Assembly (NCBI RefSeq): GCF_001767295.1
Contig: NZ_CP014944.1
Span: 3,658,001-3,722,000, forward strand
Reading direction: 5' to 3'
Origin: Colwellia sp. PAMC 20917
GTDB lineage: Bacteria > Pseudomonadota > Gammaproteobacteria > Enterobacterales > Alteromonadaceae
Length of the DNA: 64,000 nt
A program made the translations under genes and the position numbers. The first letter of the stretch is position 1. Each line of letters starts with the position of its first letter. The notes beneath the pieces were generated by a model. It was not told where the DNA came from. It saw nothing but the letters and a program-made list of their open reading frames with translations, and did not search any database. Below, one piece after another: positions 55,000 to 63,836 of the stretch.

Positions 55000-55210
55000 T
55001 CGTTATTGCTAATAGTTAAAGGTAACCGCTAGTGCTACCTTTATAACTAAACCCTATGTTTTTACTATAACGGCACCTACTATAGACGGTTTATTATTAA
55101 ATATTTGTCTTAATAAAATAGCTTGAAAGCGTTGGAGTTTTGTTTGACCTTATTCGTTTTTTACTGCTATGGTGATGAGATAAAAATAATAAACGCAAGG
55201 ATGACAAGGT

Positions 55211-55855
55211 ATGTCAGAAGTAATACGTGATAAAAAAAATCTTGATATAAAAGCCGCTTATTTGTCAGGCGAAGATTTAAAACTCGCTGCCTCTTTACTG
55301 TATCAAGCTTATCATGACGATCCTGTTTTTTTAGAAATATTTGCCAATGAAAACAATGATTACGAACAAAAGTTGCGTGCAGCCATTCGAGAAGAGTTAA
55401 GTGCTTTTTGGCATGCTAAACAACCTATGGTTGGCTTATACTTGGGGGAGGCAATGGTAGGTGTTGCTTGTTTAAATAGCCCAGATGAAAGTGTTAGTTC
55501 AGAGCGATTTTGGCACTGGCGTTTAAAGATGATGTTAGGTGCTGGCTACTTTAGTACCAAACAGATGATTGAAAAAGAAAAAACAGTACTTGCTGCTGTA
55601 CCAATGAAGAAATTTCATATGCTTGCCTTTATTGCGATTCATCCTTTACATCAACATCATGGCTTTGGTCATTACCTTATGGCAGCCGTCAATACAATAT
55701 TAGAAGAGCACTCTGCAAGTGAGGGGGTTGCTGTTTATGCGACAACAAAGAAATATCAACAATTTTTTAAGGAAGTTGATTATGAACTGGTTAAAGAGCT
55801 CTCTATTGGCAATGTTTCGGGTTCACTGATGGTTCATTACAGAAGTAAAAGTTAA
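55211..55855 (+). CDS. GNAT-family N-acetyltransferase
   Basis: A 214-residue acetyltransferase-like protein. The acetyl-CoA loop region is HMLAFIAIHPLHQHHGFGHYLM, with the FG/GHYLM helix in place of the usual QGxGxG. The C-terminal ATTKKYQQFFKEVDYELVKE fits the final GNAT strand-helix. Helical insertions (about 20-75 and 98-130) resemble the larger GNAT enzymes acting on small molecules. The acceptor is unknown. It is a monocistronic unit; AAGGATGACAAGGT precedes the ATG. The 295 bases downstream contain no gene that I can support. Confidence 0.75.
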   Translation: MSEVIRDKKNLDIKAAYLSGEDLKLAASLLYQAYHDDPVFLEIFANENNDYEQKLRAAIREELSAFWHAKQPMVGLYLGEAMVGVACLNSPDESVSSERFWHWRLKMMLGAGYFSTKQMIEKEKTVLAAVPMKKFHMLAFIAIHPLHQHHGFGHYLMAAVNTILEEHSASEGVAVYATTKKYQQFFKEVDYELVKELSIGNVSGSLMVHYRSKS

Positions 55856-56150
55856 ACCGAATCTCTTCATCAACTCTAGATAAATGCCGAATTAATATTT
55901 GGTATTTTTTACTTAATTTAAAGTGTTTTTTTACTTGAGCTAAAAATCTAGCGGTTATATTTTAAAAGTGGCCAATGTTATATTTTACTGGTTAATCGAA
56001 TTTTTGTGCTTTAACTATCTATTTTAGCTAACAAAAAATGTTCAAACACTAAGTGCAAGCTGTAGGGTTTTGCTCAATGTTTTTGTTAAGGATATTATTG
56101 TCAGTGAATAGCCGTTAATAGGACATGCATTGCAAAGTTAAGGAGTTTAG

Positions 56151-56696
56151 ATGAAGTTTGAAGCAGCACAGGAAAATATGAGCTTTTCATATTTTGGTGG
56201 TGGAGTCGGAGTGTTAGTTTCTGGTTTAATTTGGTGTGCTGCAGGTTTAGTTGCATTAGTGCATTCGAATCAATTGAGTATGCTAGCATTGTTCTTTGGC
56301 GGTATGTTTATCCATCCGTTGGCGATGCTATTGTCAAAATACTTTAAACGTCCTGGCAATCACCATCCTGAAAATCCGCTTGGCAAACTGGCATTAGAAA
56401 GTACGATTATCTTATTTGTCGGTTTGTTTTTGGCTTTCTATGTAGCAAAGCTGCAAGTTGAATGGTTTTATCCAATCATGCTGATGATCATTGGTGTGCG
56501 TTATTTAGTGTTTAATACGCTGTATGGCTTAAAAATATATTGGCTTTTAGGAAGCGTGCTGATATTTTCAGGTATGCTATGTATATTGTTAGGTGCTAAT
56601 TTTACCATTGGCGCATTTATTGGTGGAGCAACAGAAATTGTCTTCTCACTTGTGATCATTAATCAATCGAAATGTTTGGTTTTAAACGCCACTTAG
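56151..56696 (+). CDS. DUF7010-like integral membrane protein
   Basis: A 181-residue protein with about five to six hydrophobic segments and few charged residues between them. The cytoplasmic loop SKYFKRPGNHHPENPLGKLA after helix 2 is the feature that I associate with the DUF7010 family of small membrane proteins. AAGGAG lies about 8 bases before the ATG. No function is known and the neighbours do not suggest one. Confidence 0.65.
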   Translation: MKFEAAQENMSFSYFGGGVGVLVSGLIWCAAGLVALVHSNQLSMLALFFGGMFIHPLAMLLSKYFKRPGNHHPENPLGKLALESTIILFVGLFLAFYVAKLQVEWFYPIMLMIIGVRYLVFNTLYGLKIYWLLGSVLIFSGMLCILLGANFTIGAFIGGATEIVFSLVIINQSKCLVLNAT

Positions 56697-56821
56697 TTGC
56701 TCACTCCCACCTCGCCATTATTTGATGATTTGTTGATCTCCACTAAGCACGATCTTTTATGCTATTGGCGGTGAACTGTCGTCAAATTATGCTTCATTTA
56801 CCTTATCATTTTGGAAAAACA

Positions 56822-57415
56822 ATGGAAGAACTCAATAAACAATTAGATTTTATTATTGAATTAGATAGGCTCAAAGGAATTTATCGACAAGCGCTGGTCA
56901 AGTCTGATAAAAATAGATTTGAGAACAGTGCAGAGCACAGTTGGCATATTTCATTAACGGCTGAAATACTTCAAGAATATGCGGTAGAAAAAGTCAATAT
57001 AGCACGAGTGATGAGTATGTTACTTATTCACGATATTGTCGAGATAGATGCAGGGGATATGTTTGCTTTTTCCGATAAACAAGCACTAGCAGAGCAACAA
57101 GAAAAAGAAATTGCTGCAGCAACCCGTATTTTTGGTTTATTACCGGAAAAACAGTTTCAAGCTTTTAATGCCTTATGGTTAGAGTTCGAAAAAGCTGAAA
57201 CTGTTGATGCTCGATTTGCTAAAGCCATAGACAGCGTTTTACCCTTTTTACAAAATATAAAGAATGAGGGTGGCAGTTGGGTTAAGCATAAGGTTAACAA
57301 ATCACAGGTACTAAAACGTAATAGTTTTCTTGAAGGACTCGCTCCTCAGTTATGGTTATATGTTTGTCAGCAAATTGATAATGCGGTAGAGCAAGGTTGG
57401 TTGTTGGACGAGTAA
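56822..57415 (+). CDS. HD-domain hydrolase (YfbR / HDDC2-like)
   Basis: A protein of about 197 residues with the HD metal-binding set: His in NSAEHSWHI, the HD pair in LLIHDIVEIDAGD, and a late Asp in AKAIDSVLP. This layout is that of the COG1896 5'-nucleotidase-like group (YfbR, HDDC2), which hydrolyses deoxynucleoside monophosphates. ATG at 56822 with GGAA six bases upstream is preferred over 56759. It is alone in its transcript as far as can be seen. Confidence 0.82.
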   Translation: MEELNKQLDFIIELDRLKGIYRQALVKSDKNRFENSAEHSWHISLTAEILQEYAVEKVNIARVMSMLLIHDIVEIDAGDMFAFSDKQALAEQQEKEIAAATRIFGLLPEKQFQAFNALWLEFEKAETVDARFAKAIDSVLPFLQNIKNEGGSWVKHKVNKSQVLKRNSFLEGLAPQLWLYVCQQIDNAVEQGWLLDE

Positions 57416-57531
57416 TCGGCATAGCTAGTCAGTAAAATATTACGCTGTTTAATTACACAAGCTATTATTTATATTGTCGATAATAATTGTTCGAGCAATT
57501 ATTGCAACGTGGCATGCTCAAGGATAATGTA

Positions 57532-58128
57532 GTGAAAATATATGCGGATATTCAGTCAGGTAATTGTTATAAAATTAAGCTTGTCACCTCAATTTTAAAG
57601 ATAGAGCATGAGTGGATTAATATTAATATACTTGCAGGCGAGAGTGGCACAACTTCATTTTTGAAAAAGAACCCAACAGGAAAAATCCCGTTACTTGAGC
57701 TCGATGACGGACGTTTTTTATCAGAATCTAACGCTATTTTGAACTACCTTGCCTCAGGTTCATCACTGTTACCTAAAGGTAGATTTGAAAATGCAAAGGT
57801 ACAGCAGTGGCAATTTTTTGAACAATATAGCCATGAGCCATTTATTGCTGTTGCTAGGTTTATTGCTAAATATCTTGGTTTACCTGATAACCGTAAAGCG
57901 GAATATCAATCCAAACAAGAAGGGGGTCATAAAGCACTAAGAATTATGGAGAAGCAATTGAAAATGACACCTTATCTTGTCGGGAGCACATTGACTACCG
58001 CTGATATTTCACTTTATGGATATACACACGTAGCAGAAGAGGGTGGTTTTAATCTGCTTGAATATCCTGCTATTCAAATGTGGATCAATAGGGTACAAGC
58101 ACACCCCAACTATACAGCTATGGCTTAA
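57532..58128 (+). CDS. Glutathione S-transferase family protein
   Basis: A protein of about 198 residues. The thioredoxin-like N-domain has the conserved cis-Pro and Ser in NPTGKIPLLELDDGRFLSES, and the C-domain has the N-capping box GSTLTTADISLYGY. GTG at 57532 is chosen as start because AAGGA lies 8 bases upstream and it gives the usual MKIYADIQSGNCYK N-terminus; in-frame starts upstream are poorer. The active-site residue is probably a Ser or Cys in QSGNCYK. Substrate unknown. Confidence 0.85.
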   Translation: MKIYADIQSGNCYKIKLVTSILKIEHEWININILAGESGTTSFLKKNPTGKIPLLELDDGRFLSESNAILNYLASGSSLLPKGRFENAKVQQWQFFEQYSHEPFIAVARFIAKYLGLPDNRKAEYQSKQEGGHKALRIMEKQLKMTPYLVGSTLTTADISLYGYTHVAEEGGFNLLEYPAIQMWINRVQAHPNYTAMA

Positions 58129-58236
58129 CATCATTGTGGAAAACTATGAAGTTTGAGATAAAGATAACGTTTGCCAATACTGCAAAGCTATGCTGTTTAT
58201 TACGGTATTCGAAAATTATTTACATAAGGATTAACT

Positions 58237-58614
58237 ATGATAGATTTTAAAAACTCTTCGGTGTTCAAATTAAAACCAATAGAAATCCAAGATGCGAGAG
58301 AAGACTTTCACAAGTTTATGATTGAGGGGGAGTCAATTTTTGCGGCCTTTAAGAGTATTAGAGACCAAGTGGTATTCACGAATAAGCGCATTATTGCCGC
58401 CAACGTTCAGGGAATTACCGGTTCAAAGGTCGACTATACTTCTTTGCCTTATAGCAAAATACAGGCTTTTTCAGTTGAGTCTTCGGGCACATTAGATTTG
58501 GATTGTGAAATAGAAGTCTATGTCAGTGAACTCGGTATGGCTAAATTTGAGATTAAAGGTTCATTCGATCTTATCCAATTTAATCAGCATATTAGTCAAC
58601 ACGTACTTGCGTAA
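58237..58614 (+). CDS. Bacterial PH-domain protein
   Basis: A 125-residue protein that is almost entirely one PH-like domain. The phrase VVFTNKRIIAANVQGITGSK followed by VDYTSLPYSKIQAFSVESSG is the signature of the short bacterial PH family (PF08000-like), and a C-terminal helix FDLIQFNQHISQH closes the barrel. Cytosolic; family members assemble into rings but have no defined role. AAGGATTAACT precedes the ATG. Confidence 0.85.
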   Translation: MIDFKNSSVFKLKPIEIQDAREDFHKFMIEGESIFAAFKSIRDQVVFTNKRIIAANVQGITGSKVDYTSLPYSKIQAFSVESSGTLDLDCEIEVYVSELGMAKFEIKGSFDLIQFNQHISQHVLA

Positions 58615-58709
58615 ATTCATTGTTATTGACAAATTAATAGTGAGTTTTTTGGTTAATATTTTAGCTAACTACCCCTCTAACTATTAATAGCTATCACTAA
58701 GGCGAAATT

Positions 58710-59024
58710 ATGAAACTGCTTTATGCTCACGAAAACCATTTTATGGTTAACAATGTTAAAAACCTTATTGAAGCACAACAAATAAGTTGCTTTATTAAAA
58801 ATGAATTTGCTCAAGGAGCCGTAGGTGAAATATCAGCTTTTGATGCTTGGCCAGAAGTCTGGCTTGTTAATGAGGCTGATTTTGAACGTGCAACGACGAT
58901 ATTAATGTCATATCAGCAGGCTAACAAAGGCGAAGACTGGCTATGTAAAAGCTGCGCTGAAACAAATGATGCTTCCTTTGAGATATGCTGGAACTGTCAG
59001 CATGAACATAAAGAGTCGCTTTAA
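58710..59024 (+). CDS. DUF2007 protein with C-terminal zinc ribbon
   Basis: A 104-residue protein. Residues 1-72 are a DUF2007 ferredoxin-like module (MKLLYAHENHFMVNNVKNLI, EAQQISCFIKN, then DAWPEVWLVNEADFERATTI). Residues 76-100 form a zinc-ribbon: CKSCAETNDASFEICWNC, with a C-x2-C-x11-C-x2-C spacing. DUF2007 proteins are described as putative signal-transduction proteins related to PII folds, without an established ligand. It is a single-gene unit. Confidence 0.82.
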   Translation: MKLLYAHENHFMVNNVKNLIEAQQISCFIKNEFAQGAVGEISAFDAWPEVWLVNEADFERATTILMSYQQANKGEDWLCKSCAETNDASFEICWNCQHEHKESL

Positions 59025-59116
59025 AGAAGTCTTTAAGTTCGAACATTGTTTTTATAATAATATATTAGCCAACAATTATCAGCGATTTCTTTAGGCTACT
59101 CACTTAGGGTATTGAA

Positions 59117-59584
59117 ATGACACCAGGAATCAATGTAGCTAAAAAAAATAAAGTTTCACATAAAATACATGAGTATTCTCATGATGAAACCACGGAGTCC
59201 TATGGACTCGAAGCAGCCGAAAAATTAGGTGTCATCGAACAACGAATATTCAAAACTTTAGTGGTAATGCTAGATGATAAAACCTTAGCCGTAGGTATTA
59301 TTCCGGTTTCCGCTATGCTTAGTATGAAGCTTATTGCAAAAGCTGTTGGAGCTAAAAAAGCTAATATGGCTGATAAGTCTGATGTTGAACGTTCAACGGG
59401 GTATGTTCTTGGAGGAGTAAGCCCACTTGGGCAAAAAAAAGCACTGAGAACAATTGTTGACGCCTCAGCTAACCATTACGCCTCTATCTATGTCAGTGCA
59501 GGCCGGCGAGGATTAGAAATAGAATTGAGCCCCGCCGACTTAATAAAGCTCACGAATGGAATGCTGGCGAAAATATGTCAGTGA
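59117..59584 (+). CDS. ybaK: Cys-tRNA(Pro) deacylase YbaK
   Basis: A 155-residue trans-editing enzyme that hydrolyses Cys mis-charged on tRNA(Pro). The INS-superfamily fold shows the conserved Lys in RIFKTLVVMLDDK, the GVSPLGQKK phrase with the GxxP loop, and SAGRRGLEIELSPADL. Length matches YbaK/EbsC. An ATG at 59117 directly after the weak AGGGTATTGAA site is the best start. Monocistronic. Confidence 0.93.
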   Translation: MTPGINVAKKNKVSHKIHEYSHDETTESYGLEAAEKLGVIEQRIFKTLVVMLDDKTLAVGIIPVSAMLSMKLIAKAVGAKKANMADKSDVERSTGYVLGGVSPLGQKKALRTIVDASANHYASIYVSAGRRGLEIELSPADLIKLTNGMLAKICQ

Positions 59585-59649
59585 TATCATTAATAAGTTA
59601 TTAAAAATAATAACTTAAGTTTCGATTACTCAGTCTTTTATTCAGTATT

Positions 59650-61609
59650 TTACTCAGTTTTACTGGAATACCACTGATTTTCATAGGCTAAACTTCCCCA
59701 TAAAGCATGGGCTAAAGCGATCTCAGCAAGTTTCGCGTTAATTGCTTTAGGTTCTAGTTTCTTTTTCTTTAAAGAATAGTCAAAATTTACTGGTGGCTTT
59801 TGTGGTTGCAGTATTGTGACATCCTCATCGGTCATATAGGCAAAGTTATCGGCATATTGCATCATTGCCCTTCCTTTGACCTGGGTATTATTTAAATCAC
59901 GGCCAATCATAGGGGAATCGTTAGTTACGCCCATTAAGGACAGCAAGGTCGATTTGACTTACAATTCTTTCATCAGATAAATGTTTATTGCCTGAATTAA
60001 GAATAACGCCTGGAATATGGAAATTTTTAATAGGAACAAGGTCGTTTCCTAACGCTCTAGCATCATGGTCAGCAACAATAATAAATATAGTGTCTTGCCA
60101 ATAGGGTTGTTTTTTTGCTTGGTCGATAAACTTACCCAGAGCATAGTCTGCATATTGGATCGCCTGATGGCGCAATAGTTCTTTTGAATCGTACTGAGCT
60201 AATTGCGCTGTTGAATATGCTAGTGGCGTTATTTTACCTGAGGGTATTTCAAAAGGATCATGATTGCTGGATGAAAAAATAAAACTTAGAAAAGGTTTAT
60301 CACCTTTGTGTAATTTGCTTAATTCGATATCAGCTTGATTAAACAAGTCTTCATCACTGGCTCCCCACGAACCGACAAACTGAGGGTTTTGTATTTTGTT
60401 AAAATCAACAATATCGCTAAAGCCATTGCCTAAAAAGAAACCTTTCATATTATCAAAATGGCTTTCACCACCATAAATAAATTGTGTAGTGTAATTATTT
60501 CTCTCAAGTAAACTTGCGATGGTGAAGAAGCCATGCTGAGATTTATCAAGCTTGACTACTGCTCGAGCTGGCGTTGGTGTGAACCCAGTAATAACCGCTT
60601 CAATGCCCCTTACAGACCGTGTACCGGTAGCATATAAATTTTTGAACGCCCAGCCTTCAGTATTTAATTTATCAATTTCAGGCGTAAGTGGTAACCCTCC
60701 TAATGAAGAAAAAAATTGTGCGCCTAAACTCTCTTCTAAAATTATCACTAAATTTTTAGGTTTTCCTTGGTAAACCGGTGCTCTAGCACTAAAAGAAGGT
60801 TGCGCATTATTATTAAAAACTTGTGTATTTAAGCCAGTCTCCTGGCGAACAAGTTTAATCACTTGTTCTGTGGCCATAGTGCCATAAAGTTTTGACGCAT
60901 ATTTTTCATTACCGAATTGTTTATAAGCATGAGCAACACTATAGATTGAATTTAAGGTTAATGAATTAATCAGTGGGTCGGTAGAAAAATAAACGAATGA
61001 CGGGTTAATAGGGCGATGACCTACAGTACCTCTGGCACAGAGAAAAAGGACAATAAAGAGCATAATAAATGATACGGATGATGATGGCAGCGTTACAGCA
61101 ATGATGGGTTTGTTGGTACGAGTGAGTTTACCGACCGTGCGCCAAATAAACGGACTAGACACTATTATTAAGGTACATACCACGACTATGGTCAATAAGT
61201 GTCCATTGAATAACATTTTCATGACTTCATCAGGATAAGCTAAATATTCGATGAATAACCTGTTAGGTCTAAATCCATATTCATTAATAAATGCAGGCGT
61301 GGCAAGCTCAAAAAAGAGCACGGCCATAAAAATAAAGAAAAATATTGCTCTTAACGCGCTAAGCCATGTGCTTTGCAACTTAGACAGCATTAGCAAGGGA
61401 TGAACTATTCCAGGTAAAATTAATAGATAACCTAGCGTGCTTAAGTCGATTTTTAGCCCATTAAGTATCAGGGTAACCATACTGCTAAAATCGGTAAAAC
61501 GTTCAATTTGCCAAACCGCAAAGCCAAGCCTAGCGACAAAAAGTGTAAAAATTAATAATAGTGCAAACAATAAAAATGGACGAACTAAAGCGGTTGTAGA
61601 GGTAAACAT
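59650..61609 (-). pseudogene. LTA-synthase-family sulfatase/phosphotransferase, frameshifted near its 3' end
   Basis: The main frame (59921-61609) encodes 562 residues: five transmembrane helices, then a sulfatase-fold domain with metal ligand Glu in VIILEESLG, nucleophile Thr in YATGTRSVRG and DH in VADHDAR. Just after SQIDLA the frame ends at 59921. A neighbouring frame continues LSLMGVTNDSPMIGRDL for about 98 residues to 59650, as expected for the family C-terminus. The break (about 59935-59945) therefore looks like a small deletion. All catalytic residues precede it, so a truncated enzyme could retain activity. A PmrA-like box lies upstream. Confidence 0.8.
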
Positions 61610-61649
61610 CGTTATTAATATCTCTAATAAAACACGATACTTACCTTAA

Positions 61650-61686
61650 AATATAAAACTTAAGGAAAGCTTAAGTTAAACTGAAG
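61650..61686 (-). promoter_or_regulatory. PmrA/QseB-like triple box and -10 of the LTA-synthase-like gene
   Basis: Plus-strand CTTAAG (61659), CTTAAG (61670) and CTGAAG (61681) recur every 11 bases. On the minus strand the box is followed after 3 bases by TATATT (61650-61655), a -10 element, 40 bases before the start codon. The CTTAAG-N5-CTTAAG pair equals the PmrA-box consensus. Binding is inferred. Confidence 0.7.
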
Positions 61687-61703
61687 TTAAGCTTTTATGA
61701 GCA

Positions 61704-62069
61704 TTACAGAAGTATTATTAGCCAAATGCTACTGGCGACAATAAGGCTGATCATCACTGCTGCAGATCCTAAGTCTTTTGCAAGCCCCGACAATGGATGA
61801 ATTTCTAAACCAACCCTGTCAACAACAGCCTCTATGGCGGTATTTATTATTTCTGTAAATATAATAAAGAGGATCGCCAGGACTAATATCACTTGTTCTT
61901 TGAAGCTTATATCAAATACAAAAGACAGTGGTATGGCAATAATAAGCAGTAAAAGCTCTTGTCTAAACGCTGACTCATTGGCGTAAAGCCATTTAAATGC
62001 GCGTAGTGAATTTAAAGCCGCTAAATAGACTCTATGCAACCCTTTGGGTTTATTTATATTGTCAAACAC
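61704..62069 (-). CDS. dgkA: Diacylglycerol kinase DgkA
   Basis: A 121-residue integral membrane kinase that converts diacylglycerol to phosphatidic acid. It has three transmembrane helices, with the conserved NESAFRQE helix and the active-site stretch EIINTAIEAVVDR. The start is a GTG whose first base overlaps the eptA stop (TAGTG), so translation is coupled. EptA leaves diacylglycerol when it transfers phosphoethanolamine from phosphatidylethanolamine, so DgkA recycles the by-product. This pairing is known in other proteobacteria. Confidence 0.95.
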   Translation of the reverse strand: MFDNINKPKGLHRVYLAALNSLRAFKWLYANESAFRQELLLLIIAIPLSFVFDISFKEQVILVLAILFIIFTEIINTAIEAVVDRVGLEIHPLSGLAKDLGSAAVMISLIVASSIWLIILL

Positions 62070-63766
62070 TAGTCTTGAATCTCCATCGATTTGTCTTGGG
62101 TTATAGTGGTGCGTGCTATAGCACCTTGTGATTTACACGCCAGAAAAGGGTCATTATCAATATAATATGCTTTTGTTCGCACTGACATAATACTAAGTAA
62201 AGTGTCAAAAACATTGTCATGAGTTATAGGTGATTTTGCTGAGGTTTTCAAGCAATTAAGGTCAAAGTCATTTTGCATTGGGTCGTTCCAATAGATCATA
62301 GGTACATGGGTTTGCTCCTCTGGAGCGAAGGCGTAGGGCAAGCCATGTAAATAAAGCCCATTCTCACCAAGTGATTCGCCATGGTCTGAAATATAAAGCA
62401 AAGAAGTTTCAATATCATTTTTCTCAGCCACATGATTTAACTCATTAATAATTTTTGAGAGTACCAAATCGGTATAAGCGATAGTGTTGTCATAACTGTT
62501 AATAAGTTGCTCTTGTGTACAGTTTTGAATATCGCTGCGTTGACAATCAGGAGTGAAAATACGTTTGTTTTTAGGGTAGCGTTTAAAATAAGTGGGTCCG
62601 TGAGAGCCAATCATATGCAGTATGATCATGGTGTTTTTATGGGTTAGTCCATTGAGCTTACTTTTTAAGGGCGCTAAAAGTGCTTCGTCATAGCAGTACT
62701 CACCATCACACAAAGGGTTTGATTGGTTAGTGTCTATCTGTTTCGTTTTTACCCGCGTACAAACGCCTTTACAACTGCCGTTATTATTACTTATCCATAA
62801 AACGTCAGCCCCCGCTAAGTGGATAATATCTACAACATTTTGTTGTGCCATCGCAACACGTTTGTCATAACCCGCTTTATTTAATCTTGAAAACATACAG
62901 GGGACAGAAACAGCCGTTGCCGTTCCACATGAACTCATCTTTGAGAATGAGACAACTCCTTGTTTTTCGGTATATGGGTTAGTCCGTTTACTATAGCCAT
63001 TTAGTGAAAAACTTTGCGCGCGAGCTGTTTCTCCTAACACCATTACGGTGACACGCTTTTTCTGACTATCACGCACTATTGATGGTGTTGTATCTAAGAC
63101 CTTAAATTCTAATGGTGGGTAAAAATAGTGATTTCGGACAAATTTGAATGACGAAACCATCATTTTATAAGGGATGATGTAGGTAATAAGGTCTTTATTA
63201 TTTCTGCCAACAGCCGCGTAATTTGAATAGAAAAAAACGCCTATTAAAAAGACAGAGATAAGACTTAAGCTAATGATTTTTAGTCGACTTAACAGTTCTT
63301 TTAAAAAGGGCTTATAAATTAATTGTACCGAATAAATAATGAAAGAGGGGAGTAATCCAAAAAATATAAAGAATATAATAGCGTGAAAATTTATGTAGGA
63401 CCACGCTTCAGCCGTGTCGGTTTCTATAGTATTTTGTACCATACCGTAATCAAAAACGATCCCGTATGAAATGGTGCCATAAAATATTAAAGCAGAACAA
63501 ATGACCGTAGCGATCAACAAAGGTTTAGTTAACCATCTAAAAGAAAAAAGCCCTTGAATGATAATGGTTAAGGCTAATAGAAATATCGGCAATGACACCA
63601 GAAAGAATAAATTATAGTTATCGAGCGCGGTAATAATCGTTGTGGATTTGATCAAAAAAGGCAAATTCAAGATCAGTGCTATATAACAGCTGGTAAAAAA
63701 CAATAATTGATTCGTTGTTAATTTTATATTGTTGAAATAAGAAATATATTTAATTATTAAATTCAT
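62069..63766 (-). CDS. eptA: Lipid A phosphoethanolamine transferase EptA
   Basis: A 565-residue inner-membrane enzyme with an N-terminal region of five transmembrane helices (about 1-190) and a periplasmic sulfatase-fold domain. The nucleophile Thr is in SSCGTATAVSVPCMFS, metal ligands are Glu in VLGETARAQ and Asp-His in YISDHGESLGE, and several cysteines (CKGVC, CDGEYC) fit the domain's disulfides. It adds phosphoethanolamine to lipid A phosphates and lowers susceptibility to cationic peptides. It is the first gene of an eptA-dgkA operon behind a PmrA-like box. Confidence 0.94.
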   Translation of the reverse strand: MNLIIKYISYFNNIKLTTNQLLFFTSCYIALILNLPFLIKSTTIITALDNYNLFFLVSLPIFLLALTIIIQGLFSFRWLTKPLLIATVICSALIFYGTISYGIVFDYGMVQNTIETDTAEAWSYINFHAIIFFIFFGLLPSFIIYSVQLIYKPFLKELLSRLKIISLSLISVFLIGVFFYSNYAAVGRNNKDLITYIIPYKMMVSSFKFVRNHYFYPPLEFKVLDTTPSIVRDSQKKRVTVMVLGETARAQSFSLNGYSKRTNPYTEKQGVVSFSKMSSCGTATAVSVPCMFSRLNKAGYDKRVAMAQQNVVDIIHLAGADVLWISNNNGSCKGVCTRVKTKQIDTNQSNPLCDGEYCYDEALLAPLKSKLNGLTHKNTMIILHMIGSHGPTYFKRYPKNKRIFTPDCQRSDIQNCTQEQLINSYDNTIAYTDLVLSKIINELNHVAEKNDIETSLLYISDHGESLGENGLYLHGLPYAFAPEEQTHVPMIYWNDPMQNDFDLNCLKTSAKSPITHDNVFDTLLSIMSVRTKAYYIDNDPFLACKSQGAIARTTITQDKSMEIQD

Positions 63767-63798
63767 AAAAACACCTATGGGTTAGTGTCTTTATAGTA

Positions 63799-63836
63799 AT
63801 TATACAAACTTAAGTTTCGCTTAGACTAAACTGAAA
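63799..63836 (-). promoter_or_regulatory. PmrA/QseB-like triple box and -10 of eptA-dgkA
   Basis: Plus-strand CTTAAG (63809), CTTAGA (63820) and CTGAAA (63831) recur every 11 bases. On the minus strand TATAAT (63799-63804) follows 4 bases after the proximal half-site, 33 bases before the eptA ATG. The layout matches the box of the LTA-synthase-like gene. Binding is inferred. Confidence 0.7.
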
